Shown: positions 14,632-23,300, numbered from the stretch's first letter. The stretch: DNA of 27,216 nt from an uncultured Clostridia bacterium (GCA_937896665.1 CALBNS010000024.1:1-27216), one strand, 5' to 3'. Translations and numbers: made by a program. The notes: generated from the letters alone by a model not told the origin.

Positions 14632-15204
14632 ATGAGTAATGTTACAGAAATCAGATGGCACGGCCGTGGCGGTCAGGGTGCGAAGACAGCCGCATTATTA
14701 TTAGCAGACGTAGCCTTCCAGACAGGAAAATATGTACAGGGATTTCCAGAATATGGTCCGGAGCGTATGGGTGCGCCGATTACTGCATACAACCGTATCA
14801 GTGATAAACAGATTCGTGTCCATTCCAATATTTATGATCCACAGTATGTGGTGGTAGTAGATGAATCACTTTTGGAAACAGTAGATGTGACAAAAGGATT
14901 GAAAAGAGATGGTGCGATTTTAGTGAATACACAGCGCACAAAAGAGGAAATTATTCCTCATTTAAAAGGATACGAAGGAAAAATATATATCATCGATGCA
15001 CATAAAGTGTCTATGGCAACAATGGGAAAATATTTCCCAAATACACCGCTTCTAGCAGCAATTGTAAAAGTTGCAGGTATTATGGAAGAGGAGACCTTCC
15101 TGAAAGAAATGAGAGCTTCTTTCCAACACAAATTTGCGAGCAAGCCGGAAGTAATTGACGGAAATATAGCGGCACTTAAAATGGCGATGCAGGAGGTGCA
15201 ATAA
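14632..15204 (+). CDS. porG: 2-oxoacid (pyruvate-type):ferredoxin oxidoreductase, gamma subunit
   Basis: This subunit belongs to the four-part enzyme that oxidises pyruvate or a related 2-oxoacid with CoA and hands electrons to ferredoxin; the gamma chain helps bind CoA. The 190-residue protein shows the family start RWHGRGGQGAKTAALLLADV and the conserved FPEYGPERMGAPITAYNRIS. The length is normal. An AAAGGAAG site precedes the ATG. Its stop codon shares one base with the start of the delta gene, so translation is coupled. The substrate is judged from the alpha and beta chains. Confidence 0.88.
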   Translation: MSNVTEIRWHGRGGQGAKTAALLLADVAFQTGKYVQGFPEYGPERMGAPITAYNRISDKQIRVHSNIYDPQYVVVVDESLLETVDVTKGLKRDGAILVNTQRTKEEIIPHLKGYEGKIYIIDAHKVSMATMGKYFPNTPLLAAIVKVAGIMEEETFLKEMRASFQHKFASKPEVIDGNIAALKMAMQEVQ

Positions 15205-15506
15205 TGGCAACAGATATCACAAAAGTAGGCGTAAAGGCGACATGGCAGGAACTTACAGAAGGGATGATCATTACGGGTTCCGGAACATCAAAAGGATTCA
15301 AGACCGGAGAATGGTCTTCTGTAAAGCCGAGATTTATTGCGGACAAATGTAAACAATGCTTATTATGTGTACCGGTTTGTCCGGACAGTTGTATCCCGGT
15401 TAAGGATATGAAACGTGGAGAGTTTGATTACGACCACTGCAAAGGCTGCGGAATCTGCGTGAAGGCATGTCCGTTCGGTGCAATTACAATGGAAGGGGTG
15501 AAATAA
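15204..15506 (+). CDS. porD: 2-oxoacid (pyruvate-type):ferredoxin oxidoreductase, delta subunit
   Basis: This 100-residue ferredoxin-like chain carries two 4Fe-4S sites: Cys49, 52, 55 and 59, and Cys79, 82, 85 and 89, each as CxxCxxCxxxCP. An extra Cys63 follows the first set. It passes electrons from the catalytic beta chain to free ferredoxin. The gene overlaps gamma by one base and ends one base before alpha, as expected for subunits made in equal amounts. Confidence 0.92.
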   Translation: MATDITKVGVKATWQELTEGMIITGSGTSKGFKTGEWSSVKPRFIADKCKQCLLCVPVCPDSCIPVKDMKRGEFDYDHCKGCGICVKACPFGAITMEGVK

Positions 15507-15507
15507 A

Positions 15508-16689
15508 ATGGGAAAAAGAGAGCGTTTATCAGGAAATGAAGCAGTTGCAATTGCTTTAAGACAAATTAATCCGGATGTATTTCCGGCATTCCCAATTACA
15601 CCATCTACTGAAATTCCACAGTATTTTGCTTCATTTGTGGCAAATGGACAGGTAGATACAGAATTCATCCCGGTAGAAAGTGAGCACAGCTCAATGAGTG
15701 CAACAATCGGTGCCTCAGCAGCTGGTGCGAGAGCACTTACGGCAACATCTTCTTGTGGTCTCGCTTACATGTGGGAAGAATTATACATAGCAGCATCCAA
15801 TCGTCTGCCATTGGCATTGGCACTTGTGAACCGTGCACTTTCTGGTCCGATTAACATCAACTGTGACCACTCAGACAGTATGGGTGCACGAGATGCAGGA
15901 TGGATTCAGATTTATGCTGAAAATAATCAGGAAGCTTATGACAATATGGTACAGGCTTATCGTATTTCAGAACACAAGGATGTACGTCTTCCAATTATGA
16001 TTTGTCAGGACGGTTTCATCACAAGCCATGCAGTAGAAAATATTGAATTATTAGAAGATGAAACAGTTAAGAATTTCGTCGGTGAGTATGAACCGGAGAA
16101 TTATCTTTTAAATCCGAAAGAAGCAATGGCAGTAGGTCCATACGCAATTACAGACTATTATATGGAAGCAAAGCGCAATCAGGCAGAAGGTATGAAAAAC
16201 GCTGTTTCTGTTGTAAAAGAGGTTGCAAAAGAATTTGCACAGATTTCCGGTAGAGAATACGGCTTATTTGAAGAGTACTGCATGGAAGATGCAGAAAGAG
16301 CAGTAGTCATTATTGGTTCTGCTGCAGGTACTACGAAAGATGCGATTGATGCACTCCGTGCAAAAGGCGAAAAAGTCGGACTTATAAAGATACGTTTATA
16401 CCGTCCATTCCCTGCAGACGAGATTGCAGAAGCGTTAAAGAATGTAAAAGCAGTTGCAATTATGGACCGTGCAGAAGGATACACAAACCATGGAGGCCCG
16501 CTCGGTGCTGATGTAATGAGTGCATTATTCCGTGCACGTTCGCAGGCATTCGCAGTGAATTATGTCTATGGTCTTGGAGGACGTGATGTACGTGTGGAAG
16601 GCATGGAGAATGTATTTGAAACATTAAAACAAATCATTGCTGACGGTGATGCCGGGGAAACCTATCGTTATATGGGAATCAGAGAGTAA
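15508..16689 (+). CDS. porA: 2-oxoacid (pyruvate-type):ferredoxin oxidoreductase, alpha subunit
   Basis: This 393-residue chain holds the pyrimidine-side domain I and the transketolase C-terminal-like domain II. LSGNEAVAIALRQ and PITPST (29-34) open domain I. FIPVESEHSSMSATIGASAAGARALT follows the usual pattern and includes the conserved VESEHS. The segment SGPININCDHSDSMGARDAGWIQ is much closer to pyruvate-type (PorA) than to 2-oxoglutarate-type sequences. VorA-like activity on branched 2-oxoacids remains possible. Many clostridia also have a one-chain pyruvate oxidoreductase, so this may be a second enzyme. Translation probably restarts from GGGGTGA overlapping the delta end. Confidence 0.87.
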   Translation: MGKRERLSGNEAVAIALRQINPDVFPAFPITPSTEIPQYFASFVANGQVDTEFIPVESEHSSMSATIGASAAGARALTATSSCGLAYMWEELYIAASNRLPLALALVNRALSGPININCDHSDSMGARDAGWIQIYAENNQEAYDNMVQAYRISEHKDVRLPIMICQDGFITSHAVENIELLEDETVKNFVGEYEPENYLLNPKEAMAVGPYAITDYYMEAKRNQAEGMKNAVSVVKEVAKEFAQISGREYGLFEEYCMEDAERAVVIIGSAAGTTKDAIDALRAKGEKVGLIKIRLYRPFPADEIAEALKNVKAVAIMDRAEGYTNHGGPLGADVMSALFRARSQAFAVNYVYGLGGRDVRVEGMENVFETLKQIIADGDAGETYRYMGIRE

Positions 16690-16703
16690 GGGGGAAGACG
16701 AAA

Positions 16704-17636
16704 ATGGCATATAGTTTTAAGGAAACAATGAATAAACCGGAACGTCTTGCTCCGGGACATAGAATGTGTGCCGGCTGCGGCGGAACAATTGCAGTAAGAA
16801 ATGTACTTCGTGGGCTTCACGAAGGGGACAAGGCCGTTATCGGCAACGCAACAGGCTGCCTGGAAGTATCCACATTTACATATCCATACACAGCATGGGA
16901 GGACAGCTACATTCACAATGCATTTGAAAATGCGGGTGCTACCATGAGTGGTGTAGAAGGTGCATATAATGCGCTTAGAAGAAAAGGAAAATTGGATGAA
17001 ACATACAAATTCATTACATTTGGTGGTGATGGCGGTACATATGATATCGGTATGCAGTCACTTTCCGGTGCAATGGAACGAAACCACGATATGGTCTACG
17101 TATGTTACGACAATGGTGCTTACATGAATACCGGTATCCAGCGCTCTTCTGCAACACCAATGTATGCAGATACGACAACTACACCGGTTGGCAGCGAAAG
17201 TAATGGAAAACCACAGAACAGAAAAGATCTGGCGGCAGTGATTGCAGCCCACGATATACCATACGTGGCTCAGACAACATTCGTACAGAACTTTAAAGAT
17301 TTACACATTAAGGCTGAAAAAGCAATCTATACACCAGGTGCAGCATTTTTAAACATCATGGCACCATGTCCACGTGGATGGAGATATCATACACCAGATA
17401 TTATGGAAATCTGTAAACTGGGCGTAGAAACATGCTACTGGCCACTCTTTGAAGTTGTAGGGGGAAAATGGATTCTTAATTATGAGCCGAAGAAGAAACT
17501 TCCAATTGAGGAATTCTTAAGTAAGCAAGGCAGATTTAAACACTTATTCAAAAAAGAAAATGAGTATCTCATCGAAGCATTCCAGAAGGAAGTAGATAGA
17601 AGATGGGAAGAATTACAATTCAGATGTTCAAAATAA
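16704..17636 (+). CDS. porB: 2-oxoacid (pyruvate-type):ferredoxin oxidoreductase, beta subunit
   Basis: The beta chain binds thiamine diphosphate and the proximal 4Fe-4S cluster. In 310 residues the TPP motif runs from GDGG (108-111) through to the YDNGAYMNTG segment. The four cluster cysteines are Cys22 and Cys25 (CAGCG), Cys52 (TGCLEV) and Cys222 (PCPRGW). APGHRMCAGCGG, YPYTAWEDSYIHNAFEN and MNTGIQRS closely follow PorB from anaerobes. A GGGGGAAG site precedes the ATG. Last gene of the operon, closed by a hairpin. Confidence 0.9.
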   Translation: MAYSFKETMNKPERLAPGHRMCAGCGGTIAVRNVLRGLHEGDKAVIGNATGCLEVSTFTYPYTAWEDSYIHNAFENAGATMSGVEGAYNALRRKGKLDETYKFITFGGDGGTYDIGMQSLSGAMERNHDMVYVCYDNGAYMNTGIQRSSATPMYADTTTTPVGSESNGKPQNRKDLAAVIAAHDIPYVAQTTFVQNFKDLHIKAEKAIYTPGAAFLNIMAPCPRGWRYHTPDIMEICKLGVETCYWPLFEVVGGKWILNYEPKKKLPIEEFLSKQGRFKHLFKKENEYLIEAFQKEVDRRWEELQFRCSK

Positions 17637-17640
17637 TCAA

Positions 17641-17668
17641 AAAGGCTGCACATGAGGCAGCCCTTTTG
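17641..17668 (+). terminator. Terminator of the oxidoreductase operon
   Basis: GGCTGC (17644-17649) pairs with GCAGCC (17657-17662) and is followed by CTTTTG; the A run before it can pair with the T run. Confidence 0.75.
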
Positions 17669-17677
17669 TGTTATGAT
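17669..17677 (+). promoter_or_regulatory. Possible extended -10 promoter of greA
   Basis: TGT followed by TATGAT (17672-17677) forms an extended -10. No good -35 is visible because that place is taken by the terminator. The start would lie near 17684. Confidence 0.4.
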
Positions 17678-17718
17678 AGGATTAATCAGCATATTGCTTT
17701 GAAAAGAGGTAAAGAAAA

Positions 17719-18222
17719 ATGTTTAATGAATTGACACAGAAAGACATAGATGCCATGAAAGCAGAAATTGAACATCGTAAAGTTGTAGTTCGGAAAGAAT
17801 TACTCGAAGATGTCAAAACGGCCAGAGCACATGGTGATCTAAGTGAAAATTTCGAATACAAAGCTGCAAAACAGGCAAAGAATCAAAATGAAAGCAGAAT
17901 TCGTTATCTTGAGAGAATGATTAAAACAGCCACGATTGTGAGCGCTGAATCAAAGGACGATGAGGTTGGAATTAATAAAATCATCGGACTATACTTTGAA
18001 GATGATGATGAAGTAGAAGAGTTTAAGATTGTGACGACTGTTCGCGGAAATTCATTGAAAGGATTAATCAGCACAGAGTCACCAATCGGAAAGGCAGTAC
18101 TTGGACATAAAGTTGGAGAACGAGTATGGGTTTCTATCAATCAAACTGCGGGTTATTATGTAGAAATTAAATCTATAAAGGAAGCCGACCCGGAAATAGA
18201 GGATAAACTAAGAAGTTTCTAA
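17719..18222 (+). CDS. greA: Transcription elongation factor GreA
   Basis: GreA enters the secondary channel of RNA polymerase and helps it cleave backtracked RNA. The 167-residue length is normal. The N-terminal coiled coil carries the tip motif ARAHGDLSEN, with acidic residues Asp40 and Glu43 that hold the catalytic magnesium. The C-terminal FKBP-like domain ends in the usual pattern (SPIGKAVLGHKVGERV, then YYVEIKSI). The gene seems to be alone in its transcript, with a RBS-like AAAGAGG upstream. Confidence 0.95.
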   Translation: MFNELTQKDIDAMKAEIEHRKVVVRKELLEDVKTARAHGDLSENFEYKAAKQAKNQNESRIRYLERMIKTATIVSAESKDDEVGINKIIGLYFEDDDEVEEFKIVTTVRGNSLKGLISTESPIGKAVLGHKVGERVWVSINQTAGYYVEIKSIKEADPEIEDKLRSF

Positions 18223-18255
18223 AACTATAAGTATTGCTAATAACTATTCAATCAT

Positions 18256-18302
18256 AAAAAAAATAGTCTAAGGTCTAGTATTTTTCCAAGACTTTAGGCT
18301 AT
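18256..18302 (-). terminator. Minus-strand terminator-like hairpin between greA and the purO-like gene
   Basis: Bases 18263-18276 and 18289-18302 pair over 14 bp with two wobble pairs. Read on the minus strand the stem is followed by eight T (A run at 18256-18263). On the plus strand no T run follows. Its 3' arm overlaps the -10 box of the next promoter. Confidence 0.6.
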
Positions 18303-18305
18303 AAT
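18300..18305 (+). promoter_or_regulatory. -10 box of the purO-purH operon
   Basis: A perfect TATAAT (18300-18305) lies about 50 bp before the purO-like gene. The -35 region (AGTATT at 18277-18282) is weak, and the box lies in a large inverted repeat, which hints at regulated use. Confidence 0.45.
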
Positions 18306-18353
18306 CATTGTGTAGGAATATGTAACGACAACCGAAGAAAAGGAGAAAGATTC

Positions 18354-19067
18354 ATGGAAATGTTATCAATCGCAAAAGAATTACAGGAAAATGCTTATCC
18401 GGGCCGTGGTATTATCATCGGAAAAACTCCGGATGGACAAAAGGCAGTGACTGCGTATTTCATTATGGGAAGAAGTGAAAACAGCAGAAACAGAGTGTTT
18501 GTAACTGAAGGAGAGGGAATCCGTACTGAGGCTTATGACCCATCCAAATTAACAGATCCAAGCTTAATCATTTACGCACCGGTTCGCGTTTTAGGAAATA
18601 AAACAATTGTGACAAATGGTGATCAGACAGATACAATTTACGATGGAATGGATAAGCAGCTTACATTCGAACAGTCACTTCGCTGCAGAGAATTTGAGCC
18701 GGACGGCCCAAATTACACACCTCGTATCTCAGGTGTTATGCATATTGAAAATGGGGTATACAACTATGCAATGTCTATTTTAAAAAGCAACAATGGTAAT
18801 CCTTCAGCTTGCAATCGTTATACATTTGCATATGAAAATCCGGTTGCAGGAGAAGGACATTTCATTCATACATACAAGTGTGACGGCAATCCGCTTCCAA
18901 GCTTTGAAGGCGAGCCAAAGTTAGTAAATATCTTAGATGATATGGACGCATACACAGAGTTGTTATGGAACAGCTTGAATGAAGACAACAAAGTATCATT
19001 ATTTGTTCGTTATATCGACATTGCCACTGGAACATATGAGACAAAGATTGTAAACAAAAATCAATAG
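18354..19067 (+). CDS. IMP cyclohydrolase, PurO-like family
   Basis: This protein belongs to the IMP cyclohydrolase family first known from archaea (PurO), which closes the ring of FAICAR to give IMP, the last step of purine synthesis. The 237-residue chain shows family-typical stretches such as YPGRGIIIGKTPDG, AYFIMGRSENSRNRVF and PSLIIYAPVRVLGN. The next gene encodes the preceding step, so together the two replace the bifunctional PurH found in most bacteria. The RBS is AAGGAGA, 9 nt upstream. Assignment relies on family resemblance plus the partner gene. Confidence 0.85.
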   Translation: MEMLSIAKELQENAYPGRGIIIGKTPDGQKAVTAYFIMGRSENSRNRVFVTEGEGIRTEAYDPSKLTDPSLIIYAPVRVLGNKTIVTNGDQTDTIYDGMDKQLTFEQSLRCREFEPDGPNYTPRISGVMHIENGVYNYAMSILKSNNGNPSACNRYTFAYENPVAGEGHFIHTYKCDGNPLPSFEGEPKLVNILDDMDAYTELLWNSLNEDNKVSLFVRYIDIATGTYETKIVNKNQ

Positions 19068-19078
19068 GAGCAGAACAA

Positions 19079-20254
19079 ATGAAAGAATTAGAATTAAAAT
19101 ATGGCTGTAACCCAAATCAGAAACCATCAAAAATCTATATGAATGAGGGCGAACTTCCGATTAAAGTATTATGCGGAAAACCGGGCTACATTAACTTTTT
19201 AGATGCATTTAATGGCTGGCAGTTAGTAAAGGAGTTAAAGAAGGCAACAGGTCTTCCGGCAGCAACGTCATTTAAGCATGTGTCACCTGCAGGTGCAGCA
19301 GTAGGTCTTCCGTTAGATGAGACTTTAGCAAAAATCTACTGGGTAGATGATACGAGTGAGCTTTCACCACTTGCATGTGCATATGCAAGAGCAAGAGGTG
19401 CAGACAGAATGTCTTCATTCGGTGATTTCATTTCATTGTCAGACGTTTGTGACGTTGCGACTGCAAAATTAATCAAACGTGAAGTTTCAGATGGTGTAAT
19501 CGCTCCAGGATATGAACCAGAAGCATTAGAGATCTTAAAACAGAAGAAAAAAGGAAACTATGCAATCATTGAGATTGACCCAGATTACGAGCCTGCTCCA
19601 ATCGAGCACAAAGAAGTATTTGGAATCATATTTGAACAGGGAAGAAATGAGCTTGTTATCAATGATGAGTTATTAGCCAATGTTGTAACGGACAACAAGG
19701 AAATTCCAGAGGAAGCAAAGATTGACCTTGCAATTGCGTTAATCACATTAAAATATACACAATCTAACTCAGTATGTTACGCAAAAGGCGGACAGGCAAT
19801 CGGTATCGGTGCAGGACAGCAGTCACGTATTCATTGTACACGTCTTGCAGGACAGAAAGCTGACAACTGGTGGCTGCGTCAGTCTCCAAAGGTTCTGGAC
19901 CTTCAGTTCGTAGATGGAATTGGAAGAGCTGATAGAGATAATTCTATCGATTTATATATTGGAGACGAATATGAGGATTTATTGAAAGAAGGAACATGGC
20001 AGAATATTTTCAAAGTAAAACCGGAAGTGTTCACAAGAGAAGAAAAGCGTGCATGGTTAGATAAGATGACAGACGTGTCACTAGGCTCAGACGCATTTTT
20101 CCCATTCGGAGATAACATCGAGAGGGCACATAAGAGTGGTGTAAAATACATCGCACAGCCGGGTGGTTCTGTTCGTGATGATAATGTAATCGATACATGT
20201 AACAAATATAATATGGCGATGGCATTCACGGGAATCCGTTTATTCCACCACTAG
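19079..20254 (+). CDS. purH: Stand-alone AICAR formyltransferase
   Basis: It transfers a formyl group from 10-formyl-tetrahydrofolate to AICAR. The 391-residue protein corresponds to the AICARFT domain of PurH only; the cyclohydrolase domain (about 200 residues) normally found at the N-terminus is absent. The catalytic Lys66-His67 pair sits in SFKHVSPAGAAVG. Further hallmarks are YTQSNSVCYAKGGQAIGIGAGQQSR and the ending (IAQPGGSVRDD, then MAFTGIRLFHH). It lies 11 bp after the purO-like gene with an AGGAG site. The gene symbol is used for the transformylase half only. Confidence 0.92.
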   Translation: MKELELKYGCNPNQKPSKIYMNEGELPIKVLCGKPGYINFLDAFNGWQLVKELKKATGLPAATSFKHVSPAGAAVGLPLDETLAKIYWVDDTSELSPLACAYARARGADRMSSFGDFISLSDVCDVATAKLIKREVSDGVIAPGYEPEALEILKQKKKGNYAIIEIDPDYEPAPIEHKEVFGIIFEQGRNELVINDELLANVVTDNKEIPEEAKIDLAIALITLKYTQSNSVCYAKGGQAIGIGAGQQSRIHCTRLAGQKADNWWLRQSPKVLDLQFVDGIGRADRDNSIDLYIGDEYEDLLKEGTWQNIFKVKPEVFTREEKRAWLDKMTDVSLGSDAFFPFGDNIERAHKSGVKYIAQPGGSVRDDNVIDTCNKYNMAMAFTGIRLFHH

Positions 20255-20287
20255 GAAAATGGGTTTGCACGTTCTGATATACAAGAG

Positions 20288-20316
20288 TGAAAAACAGTAT
20301 AAGGCAATCATATAAT
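20288..20316 (+). promoter_or_regulatory. Possible promoter of glmM
   Basis: TATAAT (20311-20316) is preceded at 17 bp by a weak TGAAAA (20288-20293). An AGGAGG site (20351-20356) follows before the glmM start. Confidence 0.45.
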
Positions 20317-20363
20317 TTCATAAATATAAGTGGGAGATATACCGCATTTAGGAGGCAAAGAAT

Positions 20364-21710
20364 ATGGGAAAATATTTTGGAACAGATGGTTTTAGGGGAG
20401 AAGCCAATGTAATTCTCACAGTGGAACACGCATTCAAAGTCGGAAGATTCTTAGGATGGTATTATGGAAAAGAACATAGACCACGCATTGTAATTGGTAA
20501 AGATACCAGAAGAAGCAGTTATATGTATGAGGATGCACTTTCGGCAGGGCTTACAGCTTCAGGTGCAGATGTTTATCTGTTACATGTCACAACAACTCCT
20601 AGTGTCTCTTATGTAGTGCGTACGGAAGAATTTGACTGTGGAATTATGATTTCGGCAAGCCATAATGTGTTCTATGATAACGGAATTAAGATTCTGAATT
20701 CAAAAGGTTATAAATTGGAAGCTGAGGTTGAAGCAGAGATTGAGGCTTATATTGATGGAAACATTGGTGAGATTCCCTATGCAACAAGAGAAGCGATTGG
20801 ACGTACAGTAGATTATTCCGCAGGAAGAAACCGCTACATCGGACATTTGATTTCTCTGGCAACACGTTCATTTAAAGACAAAAAAGTAGGTCTTGATTGC
20901 TCAAACGGAAGTGCATCATCAATTGCGAAAAGTGTATTTGATGCGTTGGGAGCAAGGACTTATGTGATTAACAGTGAACCGGATGGTACGAATATCAATC
21001 GTAACTGTGGTTCTACGCATATTGAAGCACTACAGGCCTATGTGAAAGAAAAAGGTCTGGATGTTGGATTTGCATATGACGGTGATGCCGATAGATGTCT
21101 TGCTGTAGATGAAAATGGTAATGTAGTAGACGGCGATTTGATTTTATATGTATGTGGAAAATATTTGAAAGAACAGGGACGTCTGAACAATGACACAATC
21201 GTTACAACAATTATGTCTAATTTAGGACTTTACAAGGCATGTGACAAAGTTGGAATTAAGTATGAAAAAACTGCTGTCGGTGATAAATATGTTTATGAAA
21301 ATATGGTGAAGAATAATCATTCACTCGGTGGTGAACAGTCCGGACATATTATTTTCAGTAAGTATGCGACAACCGGTGACGGTATTTTAACATCTCTGCT
21401 TATTATGGAAGTAATGCTGGAGAAAAAGCAGAGTCTTGCAAAATTAACAGAGGATGTAACGATTTTCCCACAATTACTGAAGAATGTTAGGGTAGCTGAT
21501 AAGAAAACTGCAAGAGAGAATCCGAAGGTTGTTGAGGAAGTTACAGCCGTTACAGAGGCTCTGGGGGATGATGGAAGAATTTTAGTTCGCGAAAGCGGTA
21601 CAGAACCTGTAATTCGTGTTATGGTAGAAGCTGCAACAGATGAAATCTGTGAAAAATATGTTGAACAAGTGGTTGACGTGATGCAGGCAGAAGGGCTGAC
21701 AGTGCAATAA
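20364..21710 (+). CDS. glmM: Phosphoglucosamine mutase
   Basis: GlmM converts glucosamine-6-phosphate to glucosamine-1-phosphate on the way to UDP-N-acetylglucosamine for the cell wall. The 448-residue protein starts MGKYFGTDGFRGEAN, as usual. The phosphorylated serine is probably Ser99 in ISASHN. The metal site is DGDADR (239-244), the sugar-binding loop is GGEQSGH, and the phosphate site is RESGTEPVIRVMVEA. One small oddity is ASHNV where most relatives have ASHNP. The gene appears to be transcribed alone and ends at a strong hairpin. Confidence 0.95.
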   Translation: MGKYFGTDGFRGEANVILTVEHAFKVGRFLGWYYGKEHRPRIVIGKDTRRSSYMYEDALSAGLTASGADVYLLHVTTTPSVSYVVRTEEFDCGIMISASHNVFYDNGIKILNSKGYKLEAEVEAEIEAYIDGNIGEIPYATREAIGRTVDYSAGRNRYIGHLISLATRSFKDKKVGLDCSNGSASSIAKSVFDALGARTYVINSEPDGTNINRNCGSTHIEALQAYVKEKGLDVGFAYDGDADRCLAVDENGNVVDGDLILYVCGKYLKEQGRLNNDTIVTTIMSNLGLYKACDKVGIKYEKTAVGDKYVYENMVKNNHSLGGEQSGHIIFSKYATTGDGILTSLLIMEVMLEKKQSLAKLTEDVTIFPQLLKNVRVADKKTARENPKVVEEVTAVTEALGDDGRILVRESGTEPVIRVMVEAATDEICEKYVEQVVDVMQAEGLTVQ

Positions 21711-21722
21711 AGTGAAATTAAG

Positions 21723-21768
21723 AAAGAACTTTGTATGTGCAGAATCATATACAAAGTTCTTTGTTTTA
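21723..21768 (+). terminator. Terminator of glmM
   Basis: A perfect 14-bp stem (21723-21736 with 21749-21762) is followed by TTTGTTTTATT-like sequence. Confidence 0.88.
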
Positions 21769-21878
21769 TTCTGAAAAAGTAGTCAATTAGGAAAATAAGG
21801 TGTATGTGGAAATTTCTGCGAGGTTATCAAAATGTATTTCGGCAACAATAGTGGTAAAAGAAAAAAGGAGATATCGCT

Positions 21879-23228
21879 ATGCATCAATATTTACCAATCA
21901 CAGATGTATACGCAAGAGAAATTCTGGATTCCAGGGGGAATCCAACAATAGAGGTTGAAATACTTGCAGGAGAAATATATATAGGGAAAGCAGCGGTGCC
22001 TTCCGGTGCATCTACCGGGCAGTATGAGGTGCATGAGCTGAGAGACGGGGAAAAACGATACCGGGGAAAAGGTGTACAAAAAGCTACTCATAATATCAAT
22101 ATAGAGATTGCGCAGGAACTTATCGGTGAGAATGTTTTTGAACAAGAGAGTCTGGACCGACTCCTGATTGACAAAGATGGTACAGCAAATAAAGAAAGAA
22201 TTGGTGCGAATGCAATTTTAGGAATATCCATGGCGGCAGTGAGAACAGCGGCAAAAGCAGCACACATGCCTTTGTACAGTTACCTTGGCAAGGGGAAAGG
22301 GAAATTACTTCCTGTTCCGATGATGAATATCTTAAATGGTGGCTGTCATGCAAAAAACAGTATTGATTTTCAGGAATTTATGATTATGCCGGTAGGGGCT
22401 GAAACCTTTAAAGAAGCACTTCGCATGGGAACAGAGGTTTATCATACCTTGAAAGGTATTTTGGAGAAAGAAGGAAAGAATACAGCAGTTGGTGATGAGG
22501 GTGGATTTGCACCTAACTTACGGGATGCATTTGAAGTCTTTGAATATCTGATGCGTGCAGTAAAAGATGCAGGGTATCAGGTAGGAAAGGATATTGTCTT
22601 TGCCATGGATGCTGCGGCTTCGGAACTCCATCAGGAAGATGCGGGGATGTATTATTTCCCGGGAGAATCCCAAACACTTTTAGAGGAAAGACAAAATCAG
22701 ATTCAGGAGCCAGATTCCATTCGACACGGAGTGCTTCGATCTACGGAGGAGATGATTGCGCTGTATTCGAAGTTGTGTGAAAAATATCCAATTGTTTCCA
22801 TTGAGGATGCACTGGACGAGGAAGATTGGGAAGGCTGGAGGAAACTTACAGAAAAACTTGGCAGAAAAGTGCAGCTAGTCGGAGACGATTTGTTTGTGAC
22901 AAATACAGCACGTTTGAAACAGGGAATTGAGAGGGGATGTGCGAATTCTATTCTGATTAAGCTCAATCAGATTGGGACTTTAACAGAAACACTTGATGCA
23001 ATTGAAATGGCCCATTCGGCCGGTTATACAGCAATTATTTCTCATCGCTCAGGCGAAACAGAGGATACATTTATTGCCGATCTGGCTGTAGCGGTCAATG
23101 GAGGACAGATTAAGACGGGGGCACCATGCAGGGGTGAACGCACTGCAAAATATAACCGTCTGTTAAAGATAGAAGAGGAACTAGGTGAAAAGGCGGTTTA
23201 TGCGGGACAATCGGTTCTGAAAAATTGA
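21879..23228 (+). CDS. eno: Enolase with an extra loop
   Basis: Enolase converts 2-phosphoglycerate to phosphoenolpyruvate. All catalytic elements are present: SGASTG (42-47), Glu207 in GDEGGFAP, metal ligands Asp244, Glu309 and Asp336, the base Lys361 in LIKLNQIGT, and SHRSGETED. At 449 residues it is about 20 longer than standard bacterial enolase. The excess lies at about 263-288, after the third metal-site strand region. The loop reads GGCHAKN (154-160), with Cys156 where many bacterial enolases have Glu. It could be a second, divergent enolase. The RBS is AAGGAG; I could not identify a promoter in the 110 bp before it. Confidence 0.9.
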   Translation: MHQYLPITDVYAREILDSRGNPTIEVEILAGEIYIGKAAVPSGASTGQYEVHELRDGEKRYRGKGVQKATHNINIEIAQELIGENVFEQESLDRLLIDKDGTANKERIGANAILGISMAAVRTAAKAAHMPLYSYLGKGKGKLLPVPMMNILNGGCHAKNSIDFQEFMIMPVGAETFKEALRMGTEVYHTLKGILEKEGKNTAVGDEGGFAPNLRDAFEVFEYLMRAVKDAGYQVGKDIVFAMDAAASELHQEDAGMYYFPGESQTLLEERQNQIQEPDSIRHGVLRSTEEMIALYSKLCEKYPIVSIEDALDEEDWEGWRKLTEKLGRKVQLVGDDLFVTNTARLKQGIERGCANSILIKLNQIGTLTETLDAIEMAHSAGYTAIISHRSGETEDTFIADLAVAVNGGQIKTGAPCRGERTAKYNRLLKIEEELGEKAVYAGQSVLKN

Positions 23229-23265
23229 TAGAGTTTATATTACAGCAAAAGATGATTAAAAATAA

Positions 23266-23294
23266 TTGACGAAATCCACAACAGATACTATAAT
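23266..23294 (+). promoter_or_regulatory. Promoter of thrS
   Basis: TTGACG (23266-23271) and TATAAT (23289-23294) are separated by 17 bp. Transcription would start near 23301, at the beginning of the T-box leader. Confidence 0.85.
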
Positions 23295-23300
23295 ACGTGT

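Noticed and set aside
21317..21754. Minus-strand ORF of 145 codons opposite glmM
   Set aside because: Ser/Thr-rich shadow of the glmM coding strand, no ribosome-binding site, and it overlaps a well-supported gene.
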